Made by a program: the position numbers and the translations under genes
Notes under the pieces: generated by a model
The model's database searches: none
Told to the model about the DNA's origin: nothing
What the model saw: the letters and a program-made list of their open reading frames with translations, nothing else
Shown here: positions 40,520 through 49,564 of the stretch, piece by piece
Layout: every line of letters starts with the position of its first letter
How positions within the stretch are numbered: position 1 is the first letter of the stretch
Source: Actinomyces sp. B33
GTDB lineage: Bacteria > Actinomycetota > Actinomycetes > Actinomycetales > Actinomycetaceae
Assembly: GCF_028437565.1 (NCBI RefSeq)
Contig: NZ_JAMRYR010000005.1
Coordinates: 62,001-126,000 of the forward strand
Direction: 5' to 3'
DNA: 64,000 nt

Positions 40520-43500
40520 ATGAGCGAAATCGACGTGCGCATCAGGCCCCGGCCCGACGGCTGGGCCGACCTGCCCGTCCTCGACCCCGCCCAGGCCGCG
40601 GTCGTCGAGGCCGCGTCGACCGGCTGCGTCATCGCCCGGGGGGCGCCCGGCTCGGGACGCACGACCACGGCCCTGGCCGTCGTCGACCGGGCCGTGCGCG
40701 AGGGGCGCGAGCCCCTCCTCCTCGTCCCCGACCGGGCGCGCGCCGACCGCCTGGCGCCCCGGGTCCGCGCCCTCGTCCCGTCGGGGGTGCGGCCGGTGCG
40801 CACCCCCGCGTCCTACGCCTACTCGGTCGTCTCCACCTGGCGCACCGGTCGGGAACGCCCCCTCGGCGGCGTCGAGCTGCTGACCGGGGCCGCTCAGGAC
40901 CTCCTCCTCGAGCGCCTCCTCCTCGTCGACGCCCCCTGGCCCGAATCGATGCCCCCGCAGATGCGCCAGGCCCCCGGCTTCCGCGCCGAGCTGCGCGGCC
41001 TCTTCGCCCGCGCCGGAGAGGCCGGCCTCGACGGACGGGCCCTGGCCCGGGCGGGCTCCCGATTCGGGCAGCCCCAGTGGATCGCGTGCGGGCGCCTCCT
41101 CGACGAGTACCTCGCCGGAGCCGACTTCGACGTCGAGACCGACGGCGTCCTGCGCGTCGACTTGTCCCGCATCCAGTCGATGGCGGCCGACGTCATCGCC
41201 CGATGGGACGACCGGGCGCGCGACCGGGGGGTGACGGCCCCGATCCCCCTGCCCGACGTCCTCGTCGTCGACGACCTCCAGGACTGCACCCCCTCGACCC
41301 TCGCGCTCCTGCGAGCCGCCCGGGACCGGGGGGCCCGGATCGTCGCCATGTCCGACTCCGACGTCGCCATCGCCGGCTACAGGGGAGGCGAGCCCCACCT
41401 CGACATCCGCTTGGCCGACGCCGTCGGCTGCCCGATCCTCGACCTCGGCGCGGTCCGCGGGCAGCCCGAGCAGATCCGCTCCCTCGTCCGCTCGATCACC
41501 GGCCGCATCGCCCAGTCCGGCCCGGCCGGGCGTCGGCGCGCGGACGTCGCCCCCGGAGCCCCGAGCGGACGGGTCCTCGCCAGGCTCGCCGCCTCGTCGG
41601 CCCAGCTCGGCGCCCTCGTCGCCCGGGATCTGCGCGCCCTCCACCTCCACGAGGGGATCCACTGGGACGACCAGGCCGTCATCGTCCGCTCGGCCTCCAT
41701 GGTCGACGAGGCGGCCCGGCACCTGCGGCGCGCGGGCGTGCCCGTCAGCGGGGGAGGGCGGGCCTTCGACTTCGCCGCCCAGCCCGTGACCCGCCTCCTC
41801 CTCGGACTGCTCCTGCCCCCCGCCCCCGACCTGACCGAGCCCGAGCGGGACGTGCAGGCGACCGAGCTCCTGTCCTCCGCCCTCGTCGGCGCCGACCCCC
41901 TCGAGATCCACCGGCTCCTGCGCCGGCTCAACGCCGCGCGGGCCCGCGCCGACGACCTGGAACAAGAAGGGCCCCCCATCGGGCCGTCCCGTCTCATCGC
42001 GGAGCCCGACTGCTGGCGGGGGACGGCGAGGGGCGCCCTCGCCGAGCGCCTCGAACGGGCCGCCACCCTGTGGGGGTCCCGGGACCGCGCCCACGGGATG
42101 CGCCCCCGCCCGGCCCTGTGGGAGGCGTGGGTCGCCGCCGATGTCGCCGACCGGTGGCGCGACGGCGCTCTCGCCGCGGGGCCCGACTCCGCGTGGTTCG
42201 ACGACCAGCTCGACGCCGTCGTCGCCCTCATGCGCGTCGCCGACGTGTGGGAGCAGCGCACACCGACCGGGCGGGCCGGGGACTTCGCCGAGCAGCTCCT
42301 GGCCGGAACGGTCCCCGTCGACACCATCGCCCGCACCGGCGTGCGCCCGCCCGGCGTCCACGTCCTCACGCCCGCGCAGGCCGTCGGCGGGCGCTGGAGC
42401 GTCGTCGCCGTCCTCGGCCTCCAGGACGGGGCCTGGCCGAACACCCGCCTGCGCGATCGGATCCTGCGCGCCGACCTGCTCGCCGACATCGGAGCCGGGC
42501 GCGTGGGCGTTGGGGCGGACGGGTCCGAGGCCCTCATCGACGACCCGCACTCGGCGCGCCGCGCCGTCCTCGACGACGAGCGGCGCCTCCTGGCCGCCGC
42601 CGTCTCCCGCTCGACCCGAGTCCTCATCGCCGGGGCCGTGCGCGCCGAGGACCGCGCCCCCTCCCCCTTCTTCGACCTCATCGCCGCCGGCGCCCCCGTC
42701 GACCGGGTCGACGGCGTCATGGCGCTCGACGAGGTCCCCGCCCCCCTCGACCTCGACGGGCAGGTCGCCGACCTGCGCAGGATCGTCGCCTCCGACCGAC
42801 CCGGCCCGGAGGTCGACTCGGCCGCCCGACTCCTCGCCCTCCTCATGCGCGAGGGCGTGCCCGCCGCGGACCCCGCGACGTGGCTGGGATCCGGCGGGGA
42901 GCAGACGACGGACGCCGGCATCGACGGCCCCATCGTCTTAAGCCCCTCCTCCTTCGAGACCGCCCTCGCCTGCCCCCTCTCATGGTTCCTCCGCAGGATC
43001 GGCGCCTCCCCGCCGGCTCGAGAGGCCCAGCGCCTGGGGACCCTCGTCCACTCCCTCGCCGAGCGCCTGCCCCACGGGGACCAGAGCGAACTCCTCGCCG
43101 CCCTCGAAGAGCGCCTCGTCGACGAGCTCGGGATCGACGAGCGGACCTGGGCCGGGCGCCGGCGGGCCGAGCACGCCCGGGGCGTCGTCCGCGCCCTCGC
43201 CGACTACCTCGCCTCGATTCCCGGGGACGTCGACGTCGAGCAGCGGATCCGCGTCGACATCGACTCGGTGACGGTCTCCGGCCGGATCGACCGCATCGAG
43301 CACGTCGACGACGGGGTCCGGGTCACCGATCTCAAGACCGGCTCCTCGACCGTCTCTGCGAAAGCCGCCCAGGACCACGCCCAGCTCGCCCTCTACCAGG
43401 TCGCCCTGCGCGAACTCGGCCACCGCGTCGTCGGGGGCCGCCTGGCCTACTTCGGCAAGGAGAAGAAGGAGCTGCGCGACCAGGCGGCGCTCGACGACGA

Positions 43501-43654
43501 GGCCCTCGCCGGGTGGAGGGCCGCCATCGCCGACATCGGGCGCATCGCCCGGGGCCCGGCCTTCACTGCCGTCGAATCCAATGACGCCTGCAAAAACTGC
43601 CCTTTCGACGCCGTGTGCCCCGCGAAGGATCGCGGCCGCCGGACCATCGAGTAA
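40520..43654 (+). CDS. adnA: AdnA-type helicase-nuclease subunit with degenerate motor motifs
   Basis: A 1044-residue UvrD-like protein with a C-terminal RecB/PD-(D/E)XK nuclease. AdnAB resects double-strand breaks in actinobacteria. The length and order match mycobacterial AdnA (first gene). The Walker A reads GAPGSGRTT (41-49), with Arg47 in place of the catalytic Lys, and Walker B reads DDLQD (251-255) instead of DExQD, so ATP turnover here is doubtful. The nuclease is intact: His844 in GTLVHS, Asp924 in GRIDR, and Asp937/Lys939 in TDLKTG. Cys818 with Cys1024, Cys1027 and Cys1033 (C-x2-C-x5-C) match an AddB-like Fe-S staple. Nine nt separate it from adnB. Confidence 0.88.
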   Translation: MSEIDVRIRPRPDGWADLPVLDPAQAAVVEAASTGCVIARGAPGSGRTTTALAVVDRAVREGREPLLLVPDRARADRLAPRVRALVPSGVRPVRTPASYAYSVVSTWRTGRERPLGGVELLTGAAQDLLLERLLLVDAPWPESMPPQMRQAPGFRAELRGLFARAGEAGLDGRALARAGSRFGQPQWIACGRLLDEYLAGADFDVETDGVLRVDLSRIQSMAADVIARWDDRARDRGVTAPIPLPDVLVVDDLQDCTPSTLALLRAARDRGARIVAMSDSDVAIAGYRGGEPHLDIRLADAVGCPILDLGAVRGQPEQIRSLVRSITGRIAQSGPAGRRRADVAPGAPSGRVLARLAASSAQLGALVARDLRALHLHEGIHWDDQAVIVRSASMVDEAARHLRRAGVPVSGGGRAFDFAAQPVTRLLLGLLLPPAPDLTEPERDVQATELLSSALVGADPLEIHRLLRRLNAARARADDLEQEGPPIGPSRLIAEPDCWRGTARGALAERLERAATLWGSRDRAHGMRPRPALWEAWVAADVADRWRDGALAAGPDSAWFDDQLDAVVALMRVADVWEQRTPTGRAGDFAEQLLAGTVPVDTIARTGVRPPGVHVLTPAQAVGGRWSVVAVLGLQDGAWPNTRLRDRILRADLLADIGAGRVGVGADGSEALIDDPHSARRAVLDDERRLLAAAVSRSTRVLIAGAVRAEDRAPSPFFDLIAAGAPVDRVDGVMALDEVPAPLDLDGQVADLRRIVASDRPGPEVDSAARLLALLMREGVPAADPATWLGSGGEQTTDAGIDGPIVLSPSSFETALACPLSWFLRRIGASPPAREAQRLGTLVHSLAERLPHGDQSELLAALEERLVDELGIDERTWAGRRRAEHARGVVRALADYLASIPGDVDVEQRIRVDIDSVTVSGRIDRIEHVDDGVRVTDLKTGSSTVSAKAAQDHAQLALYQVALRELGHRVVGGRLAYFGKEKKELRDQAALDDEALAGWRAAIADIGRIARGPAFTAVESNDACKNCPFDAVCPAKDRGRRTIE

Positions 43655-43663
43655 GGAGGAACG

Positions 43664-46600
43664 ATGATCCACTCGGCCACGAGCATCCAACGGATCGTCG
43701 ACGCAGACCGGATCCCGACCGACGAGCAGGTCCGCGTCATCGAGGCCCCGCCCGAGCCCCTCCTCGTCGTCGCCGGAGCAGGATCCGGCAAGACCGAGAC
43801 GATGTCGATGAGGGTCCTGTGGCTCGTCGCCAACCACGAGGAGATCCCCCCCGGGGCCGTCCTCGGCCTGACCTTCACCCGCAAGGCCGCCGGGGAGCTC
43901 GGCGCTCGCCTGCGGGAGCGACTCGACGCCCTCGCCGGACCCATGGGATGGCCTCAGGACCGCGACGACCCGGTCGCCTCGACCTACAACTCCTTCGCCG
44001 AGAGGATCGTCGCCGAGCACGGGCTGCGCATCGGCGTCGACCCGGACTTCTCGATCCTCGGGCAAGCCGGCGCCGTCCAGATGATGACGGACGTCATCTC
44101 CTCGTGGACCGGGGACCTGGGTCCCGACCTCGCCCCCGCCACCGCCGTCGCCGCGGCCCTGTCCCTCGCCTCCCAGCTCGGCGAGCACGGGTACGACATC
44201 GACTCGGCGCGCAGCGCCCTCACCGAGTTCGACGATCAGATCAGCCAGGTCGGCGACACCAACGAGGCGGCCAGGAAACTGCGCGCCGCCAACCGCAGCC
44301 GGCTCGCGCTCCTCGGCCCCATCGGCGCGTTCCACCGGCGCAAGCGCGATCAGGGGCTCCTCGACTTCTCCGATCAGCTCGTCCTCGCCACGCGGATCGT
44401 CACCGAATGCCCCGACGTCGTCGACATGCTCCGACGCGAGCACCGGGCGGTCCTCCTCGACGAGTTCCAAGACACCTCCGTCATCCAGATGACCCTCCTG
44501 TCGACGATCTTCCGAGGCCATCCGGTGACCGCCGTCGGCGACCCGAACCAGGCGATCTACGGGTGGAGGGGCGCCTCAGCCTCCTCCCTCGCCCGATTCC
44601 ACGAGAGATTCGCCGCCCCCGGCTCGTCGGCCGAGGAGGGCAGGACCCTCACCCTGTCGACCGCGTGGCGCAACGACGAACTGATCCTCACGGCCGCGAA
44701 CGCCGTCGCCGCGCCCCTGCGCGACCACGCGCGCGCGACGACCGGCTCCGCGCCGGGCCGCGCCCGAGGGGTCGCCTCCCCGGTGCTCGCCCCCCGTCCC
44801 GAAGCGGGCAGGGGAGAAGTCGTCGTCTCCTACGCGCCCGACCAGCGGCGCCAGGCCGAGGCCATCGTCGACTTCGTCTGCGCCCATCGCGCGGGCGCCG
44901 GGAGGAAGCGGCCGACGACCGCCGTCCTGTGCCGGCGCAAATCCGACTTCCCCCTCATCGACCGCGCCCTGCGCGAGGCCGGGATCCCCACGCAGGTCAT
45001 CGGCGTCGGCGGACTCCTCGATCAGCCGATCGTCTCCGACGTCAGGGCCGCCCTCCAGATCGCCGTGGACGTCGCCGACTCCCCGTGGCTCATGCGACTC
45101 ATCGCCGGACTCGACCTGGGGGCCGCCGACCTCGTCGCCCTGTCCGACTGGGCCCGCCACCTCGCCGCCTCCCAGGGCAGGAACCCGCACCTGTCCCTCC
45201 TCCTCGACGCCGTCGACTCGCCCCCGCCGTCAGGCTGGCCCCACGAGCCCGGGCGGCATGGCATCACCCCGGCCGCCGTCGACCGCCTCGCGCTCCTGGG
45301 CCGGCGCCTGCGCCGAGTCCGCGACGGCGCCGGCCGATCCCTCACCGAGCAGGTCGAGCGGGCGATGAGGATCATGGGCGTCGTCTCCGACTCCCTCGCC
45401 GACCCCCTCGTCGCCGGCGGGCGAGCCGCCCTCGACGCCTTCGTCGACCTCGCCGCCGGTTACGAGGCCGACGCGCCCGGAGCGACACTCGCGGGATTCC
45501 TCCACTGGCTCGCCGCCGCCGAGACCGAGGAGAACGGGCTGAGCGCTGGAGCGGACCAGCACGACCCCGACGCCGTCCAGATCCTCACGGTCCACGCGGC
45601 CAAGGGCCTGGAATGGGACTCGGTCGTCGTCGCCGGCCTATCCGACTCGGTCTTCCCCAACCACTCGGCGCGCACGACAGTGACGTGGACGCAGGATCCG
45701 CCCGGGGTCAGCGGATGGATCAACGCCGCGGGCGACCTCCCCCACCCGTTGCGAGGGGATCGCGACGACCTGCCGGACTTCGCCCTCGACGTGGACGGGG
45801 AGAACAACCCCTCGGCGGCCTTCAACACGTGGCTGAAGGAGGAGTACAAGCCCCTACTCGGGGCGCATGCCGAGCGGGAGGAGCGGCGCCTCGCCTACGT
45901 CGCATTGACCCGCGCCCGCAGCTCCCAACTGCTCATCGGCTCGTGGGCAGTCGGCGGAGCAACAACCCTCAAGGAGCCGTCGCGCTACCTCATGGAGGCC
46001 CGATGCGCGCTCAACGACCCCCCGGGGACGATGAGCGACCGCCCCGATCCCGACGGGCCGAAGGAGGAGTCCGCCCCCGCCGCCCCGCAGACGTTCCCGC
46101 CGCAGCCGGGGCCGTCGCGACGCCGCATGGCCATGGCCGCCGACCGCGTGCGCGCCGAGCGCTCCCAGATGGCCGCCGGAGCCGACGTCTTCGACCTCCT
46201 GGCCCAGATGGAGGACGAACCGGCGGTCCGCGACGTCGTCGCCCTCCTCGAGGAGCGGCGCCTGCGCGCCGAGCGCCCCGTCGTCGAGCTGTGGCAGGAC
46301 TCGGTGCCGGCGACCTCGGTGGCCGGCCTCATCGAGGACCCGAGGGGCTTCGCCCTCGACATCCGCCGCCCGATGCCGACCGAGCCCTCGCCGGACTCCG
46401 AACTGGGGACGGTCCTGCACTCCTGGATCGAGAGGCGCCTGAGGATCGGATCGGCCGAGCCCTCCGAGGACCCCCTCACCGACGAGGCCTCCCTCGACGA
46501 GAGGGCCCGCCGGCGCCTGGAGATCCTCAAGGACAACTTCGAGAAGACGGGCTTCGCCGACCGGCCGGCGCTGGCCCTCGAGGAGCCCTTCAGCGTCCGC

Positions 46601-46936
46601 GTGGCGGGGGCGTCGATCCAGGGCCGGATCGACGCCGTCTTCGAGGACGGTCCGGGCCGCTGCCTCGTCGTCGATTGGAAGTCCGGGGCCGTGCCGACCC
46701 GGCGCACCGACGGGCGGTCACTGAGGTACTTCATCACGCAGCTGCGCCTGTACCGGCGCGCCTGGGCCCAGCGGGCGGGGGTGGACGAATCCGCGGTGAG
46801 CGCGAGACTGGCATTCCTCTCCGGGCCGCGCATCCTCGACCTGGCCGACCTCGAGGAGATGGCCGGCGGGGTCCGCGCCGGCCTCGACGCGCAGGTCGCC
46901 GCCGCCCTGGGGGTGCCGGCCCCGGGAGCCGGCTGA
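43664..46936 (+). CDS. adnB: AdnB-type UvrD helicase-nuclease subunit
   Basis: A 1090-residue SF1A helicase fused to a RecB-type nuclease. Motor motifs are canonical: Q motif (PTDEQVRVIEA), Walker A GAGSGKT (38-44), TFTRKAAGEL, DEFQDT (266-271), GDPNQAIYGWRGA, and the late motif LTVHAAKGLEWDSVVVAGL. The C-terminal nuclease has GTVLHSW, GRIDAVF with Asp990, VVDWKSG (Asp1004, Lys1006) and QLRLY. It should provide the translocation force while the AdnA subunit contributes a second nuclease. GGAGGAACG precedes the ATG 43664. A hairpin follows the stop. Confidence 0.94.
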   Translation: MIHSATSIQRIVDADRIPTDEQVRVIEAPPEPLLVVAGAGSGKTETMSMRVLWLVANHEEIPPGAVLGLTFTRKAAGELGARLRERLDALAGPMGWPQDRDDPVASTYNSFAERIVAEHGLRIGVDPDFSILGQAGAVQMMTDVISSWTGDLGPDLAPATAVAAALSLASQLGEHGYDIDSARSALTEFDDQISQVGDTNEAARKLRAANRSRLALLGPIGAFHRRKRDQGLLDFSDQLVLATRIVTECPDVVDMLRREHRAVLLDEFQDTSVIQMTLLSTIFRGHPVTAVGDPNQAIYGWRGASASSLARFHERFAAPGSSAEEGRTLTLSTAWRNDELILTAANAVAAPLRDHARATTGSAPGRARGVASPVLAPRPEAGRGEVVVSYAPDQRRQAEAIVDFVCAHRAGAGRKRPTTAVLCRRKSDFPLIDRALREAGIPTQVIGVGGLLDQPIVSDVRAALQIAVDVADSPWLMRLIAGLDLGAADLVALSDWARHLAASQGRNPHLSLLLDAVDSPPPSGWPHEPGRHGITPAAVDRLALLGRRLRRVRDGAGRSLTEQVERAMRIMGVVSDSLADPLVAGGRAALDAFVDLAAGYEADAPGATLAGFLHWLAAAETEENGLSAGADQHDPDAVQILTVHAAKGLEWDSVVVAGLSDSVFPNHSARTTVTWTQDPPGVSGWINAAGDLPHPLRGDRDDLPDFALDVDGENNPSAAFNTWLKEEYKPLLGAHAEREERRLAYVALTRARSSQLLIGSWAVGGATTLKEPSRYLMEARCALNDPPGTMSDRPDPDGPKEESAPAAPQTFPPQPGPSRRRMAMAADRVRAERSQMAAGADVFDLLAQMEDEPAVRDVVALLEERRLRAERPVVELWQDSVPATSVAGLIEDPRGFALDIRRPMPTEPSPDSELGTVLHSWIERRLRIGSAEPSEDPLTDEASLDERARRRLEILKDNFEKTGFADRPALALEEPFSVRVAGASIQGRIDAVFEDGPGRCLVVDWKSGAVPTRRTDGRSLRYFITQLRLYRRAWAQRAGVDESAVSARLAFLSGPRILDLADLEEMAGGVRAGLDAQVAAALGVPAPGAG

Positions 46937-46945
46937 CGCCGCTGT

Positions 46946-46966
46946 GCCGCCCCGGGCCGGGGCGGC
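46946..46966. terminator. Terminator after adnB
   Basis: A perfect 9-bp stem GCCGCCCCG/CGGGGCGGC with a GGC loop, 9 nt after the adnB stop and before the convergent phosphotransferase gene. Confidence 0.65.
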
Positions 46967-47078
46967 GAATCGCGGGCGTCGAACGAGGGCGCGAGCGGCA
47001 GGACGGACCGGTCGGCGCGCGGCGAGGATCAGGGGACTCGGCCGGGCGCCGAGCACCGCCGGGGCCTGGCCGAGGGGC

Positions 47079-48209
47079 TCAGTGGGATGAGCCCGACCGG
47101 CCGCCGAGATCGAGGACCTCCGTCGGCCCCTCCGCGTCGGCGCCCCGCTCCCCGGCGTCGGACGGGACCCCGAGTCCGGCCCGATCCGGGCCCGTGGAGC
47201 GGCCAGAGTCGGGGGCCGCGGGGGGACGGGTCGGCTCCGGCGACGGCGCGACGGGATCGCGTCGGACGACGAGCTGGTCGTCGCCCAGGTCCTGGGACAG
47301 CTCGGCGAGCATCTCTCGCGCCTCGGCGACGATCGAGCGGTCCTCCGCGTGCAGGCCGTGGACGAGCCATCGGATCACCGCCAGCTCCGATACCAGCTGC
47401 GCCCTTGTCACCAGCTGGAGGTCGACGGCCTGGCGCTCGCGCGAGTAGGCCTCGAGGAAACGGTCGAGGAAGTCGTCGGAGGCCTGGGCGAGGACCCACG
47501 CGACGTCGGTCGCGGGATCGCCGACGTGGGCGGAGGAGAACCCGGTCAGCGCGGTGACCGACCCGCGCTCAACCATGACCGAGGTCATCTGCAGGTCCCC
47601 GTGGATCGGCGCCGCCGGGAATCTCCACAAGGAGAGGTCCTCCAGGGCCGCCTCCCACCGGTTCCACAGGTTCGCGGGGATGAGGACCTGCCCGGCGGCC
47701 TCGTCGAGGAGGGCGAGTTGGCGCTCGCGGCACTGGGCCGCGGAATAGGACGGCAGATCGACGCCCGTGTACGCGGTGTCGGGCAGGTTGTGCAGGGCGG
47801 CCAGGGACCGTGCCAGTGAGACCGGCAGGAGGTGGGGGTCGGAGAAGTCCGCCTCGTCCATCGTCCTGCCCCCCAGCGACTGATGGACGATGACGCGCGC
47901 CCCCTCGGGGGTGCGGGCCGTGCCCTTGACCCGGGGGACGTCGAAGGGGAGGCGCTTGGCGTCGAAGGCCGCGGCCAGCCGTTCGAGGACGCCGGATTCG
48001 GAGTCGAGATCGAGGCCTCCGACGGAGTCGTGCGGGCACGTGACCGTCCACCGGTTGCCGGCGATGTCGATGATTCCGGTGACCGAGACGACCTCGTCGG
48101 AGTACTGTGGCGGGCGCAGACCCGCGATCTGCAGCCCGGGGACGGCCGCCGTCGCCAGGGCGGCCAGTTCGAGGGGGGTCTTCGCGCGCGTCACCCTCAC
48201 ACGGTACAC
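47079..48209 (-). CDS. APH-fold phosphotransferase homologue with substituted catalytic residues
   Basis: A 376-residue protein of the aminoglycoside/macrolide phosphotransferase fold. The catalytic loop reads HGDLQMTSVM: Asp205 is present but the usual Asn four to five residues later is Ser210. The DFG-equivalent Asp that binds Mg2+ is replaced, LTGFSSAHVGDPATDVAW having Gly223. It is therefore either a pseudokinase or uses an altered site. The last ~75 residues are acidic, proline-rich and probably disordered. Start GTG 48209 is uncertain; GTG codons at 48200 and 48194 are alternatives. It lies between adnAB and the tad cluster. Not necessarily an antibiotic-resistance gene. Confidence 0.7.
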   Translation of the reverse strand: MYRVRVTRAKTPLELAALATAAVPGLQIAGLRPPQYSDEVVSVTGIIDIAGNRWTVTCPHDSVGGLDLDSESGVLERLAAAFDAKRLPFDVPRVKGTARTPEGARVIVHQSLGGRTMDEADFSDPHLLPVSLARSLAALHNLPDTAYTGVDLPSYSAAQCRERQLALLDEAAGQVLIPANLWNRWEAALEDLSLWRFPAAPIHGDLQMTSVMVERGSVTALTGFSSAHVGDPATDVAWVLAQASDDFLDRFLEAYSRERQAVDLQLVTRAQLVSELAVIRWLVHGLHAEDRSIVAEAREMLAELSQDLGDDQLVVRRDPVAPSPEPTRPPAAPDSGRSTGPDRAGLGVPSDAGERGADAEGPTEVLDLGGRSGSSH

Positions 48210-48262
48210 GCCGGGCCGAGGGGTTCGGGGCTCCCCCGTTATCCACAGGCGGGATCGGGGTC

Positions 48263-48308
48263 TTGTCCGATGCGGACGCGGCCCGATATTATGCTGACCA
48301 GTTGGTCA
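48263..48308 (+). promoter_or_regulatory. Promoter with inverted repeat for the tad cluster
   Basis: TTGTCC (48263-48268), 18 nt, then TATTAT (48287-48292). The interrupted palindrome TGACCA-GT-TGGTCA (48295-48308) covers the predicted transcription start, a typical place for a repressor site. The TadA start follows at 48347. Confidence 0.6.
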
Positions 48309-48346
48309 AAATGAGGAATCGGGATGCCCCGCAGGAGGTGCAGCAG

Positions 48347-49564
48347 ATGACCGCCGCCGCGCATGACGCTCATGTCGCCTGGATCCGCGACCGCCTCGCC
48401 TCCCGCGGGATCGACCCCTTCTCCCAGGCGGATGCCACCGCCGCGCTCGTCGACGAATCCATCGACGCCCTCTCCGATCCGCTGACGCCCCTCGAACGCG
48501 AGGAGCGCTTCGCCGCCCTCGTCGCCGAGGTGTCCGGCCTCGGCCCGATCCAGCCCCTCCTCGACGACCCGACGGTCGAGGAGATCTGGATCAACTCGTC
48601 CTCCCGCGTCTTCGCCGCCAGGGGAGGGGTCGCCGAACTCACCACCGTGATCCTCACCGACCAGCAGGTTCGAGACCTCGTCGAGAGGATGCTCCACCAC
48701 TCCGGGCGCCGCCTCGACCTGTCCCAGCCCTTCGTCGACGCGACACTGCGCGGGGGAGAGCGCCTCCACGTCGTCATCCCGCCCGTCACCGGCCGCCACT
48801 GGTCGGTCAACATCCGCAAGCACGTGCAACGCGCCCGGACCCTCGCCGACCTCGTCGACGCCGGGATGGTCCCGCGACCCATGGCGGACTTCCTCAAGGC
48901 CGCCGTCGCCTCGGGGCTGTCCGTCCTCGTCTCCGGCGCCACCCAGGCGGGCAAGACCACCCTCCTACGGGCCCTGGCCGGAGAGCTCCCGCGCCCCCGC
49001 CGCGTGATCTCGTGCGAAGAGGTCTTCGAACTCGGGCTGACGAACTGGGACTGCGTCGCCCTCCAGACGCGCCCCGGCAACATCGAGGGCCGCGGAGAGA
49101 TCACCCTGCGGGACCTCGTGCGCGAGACCCTGCGGATGCGCCCCGAGTGCCTCATCGTCGGGGAGGTCAGGGGGCCCGAGGCCCTCGACATGCTCCTCGC
49201 CCTCAACGCCGGAGTCCCCGGCATGGCCACCGTTCACGCGAACTCGGCGCGAGAGGCCCTCGACAAGCTCTCGATCCTCCCCCTGCTCGCCGGTGAGAAC
49301 GTCACCTCGGGCTTCGTCGTCCCCACCCTGGCCTCGAGCATCGACCTCGTCTGCCACGTCGAGCGGTCCCCCGGGGGATCGCGACGGCTCGCCGAGATCA
49401 TCGCCCTGCCCGGGCGGACCGAGGGATCGAGGATCGAATCGTCGGACCTGTGGTCCTACGACGGGACCTCCGTGCGGCGCGGACCCGGGGGCCTCGACCT
49501 CCACGAGCGCTTCGCCGCCGCCGGCTTCGACCTGTCCTGCCTGCTCGCCGGGGACGGATCGTGA
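48347..49564 (+). CDS. tadA: Tad pilus assembly ATPase TadA/CpaF
   Basis: A 405-residue type II/IV secretion ATPase that powers assembly of Flp-type pili. It has the CpaF N-terminal region (GLGPIQPLLDDPTVEEIWIN), Walker A GATQAGKTT near 197-205 (normally GGTGSGKTT), the Asp/His-box region QTRPGNIEGRGEITLRDLVRETLRMRPE, GEVRGPEALDML as Walker B, and ATVHANSAREALDKL. ATG 48347 is selected because AGGAGG lies 8 nt upstream; an ATG at 48311 lacks such a site. The stop overlaps tadB's GTG (GTGA). Confidence 0.93.
   Translation: MTAAAHDAHVAWIRDRLASRGIDPFSQADATAALVDESIDALSDPLTPLEREERFAALVAEVSGLGPIQPLLDDPTVEEIWINSSSRVFAARGGVAELTTVILTDQQVRDLVERMLHHSGRRLDLSQPFVDATLRGGERLHVVIPPVTGRHWSVNIRKHVQRARTLADLVDAGMVPRPMADFLKAAVASGLSVLVSGATQAGKTTLLRALAGELPRPRRVISCEEVFELGLTNWDCVALQTRPGNIEGRGEITLRDLVRETLRMRPECLIVGEVRGPEALDMLLALNAGVPGMATVHANSAREALDKLSILPLLAGENVTSGFVVPTLASSIDLVCHVERSPGGSRRLAEIIALPGRTEGSRIESSDLWSYDGTSVRRGPGGLDLHERFAAAGFDLSCLLAGDGS

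Noticed and set aside
40459-43584. 1041-residue frame overlapping adnA in another phase
   Set aside because: Arg/Pro-rich low-complexity translation, a typical shadow of a high-GC gene.
47079-48209. Macrolide/aminoglycoside resistance gene call
   Set aside because: The fold is APH-like but key catalytic residues are substituted, and such genes are common in actinobacterial cores without a resistance role.
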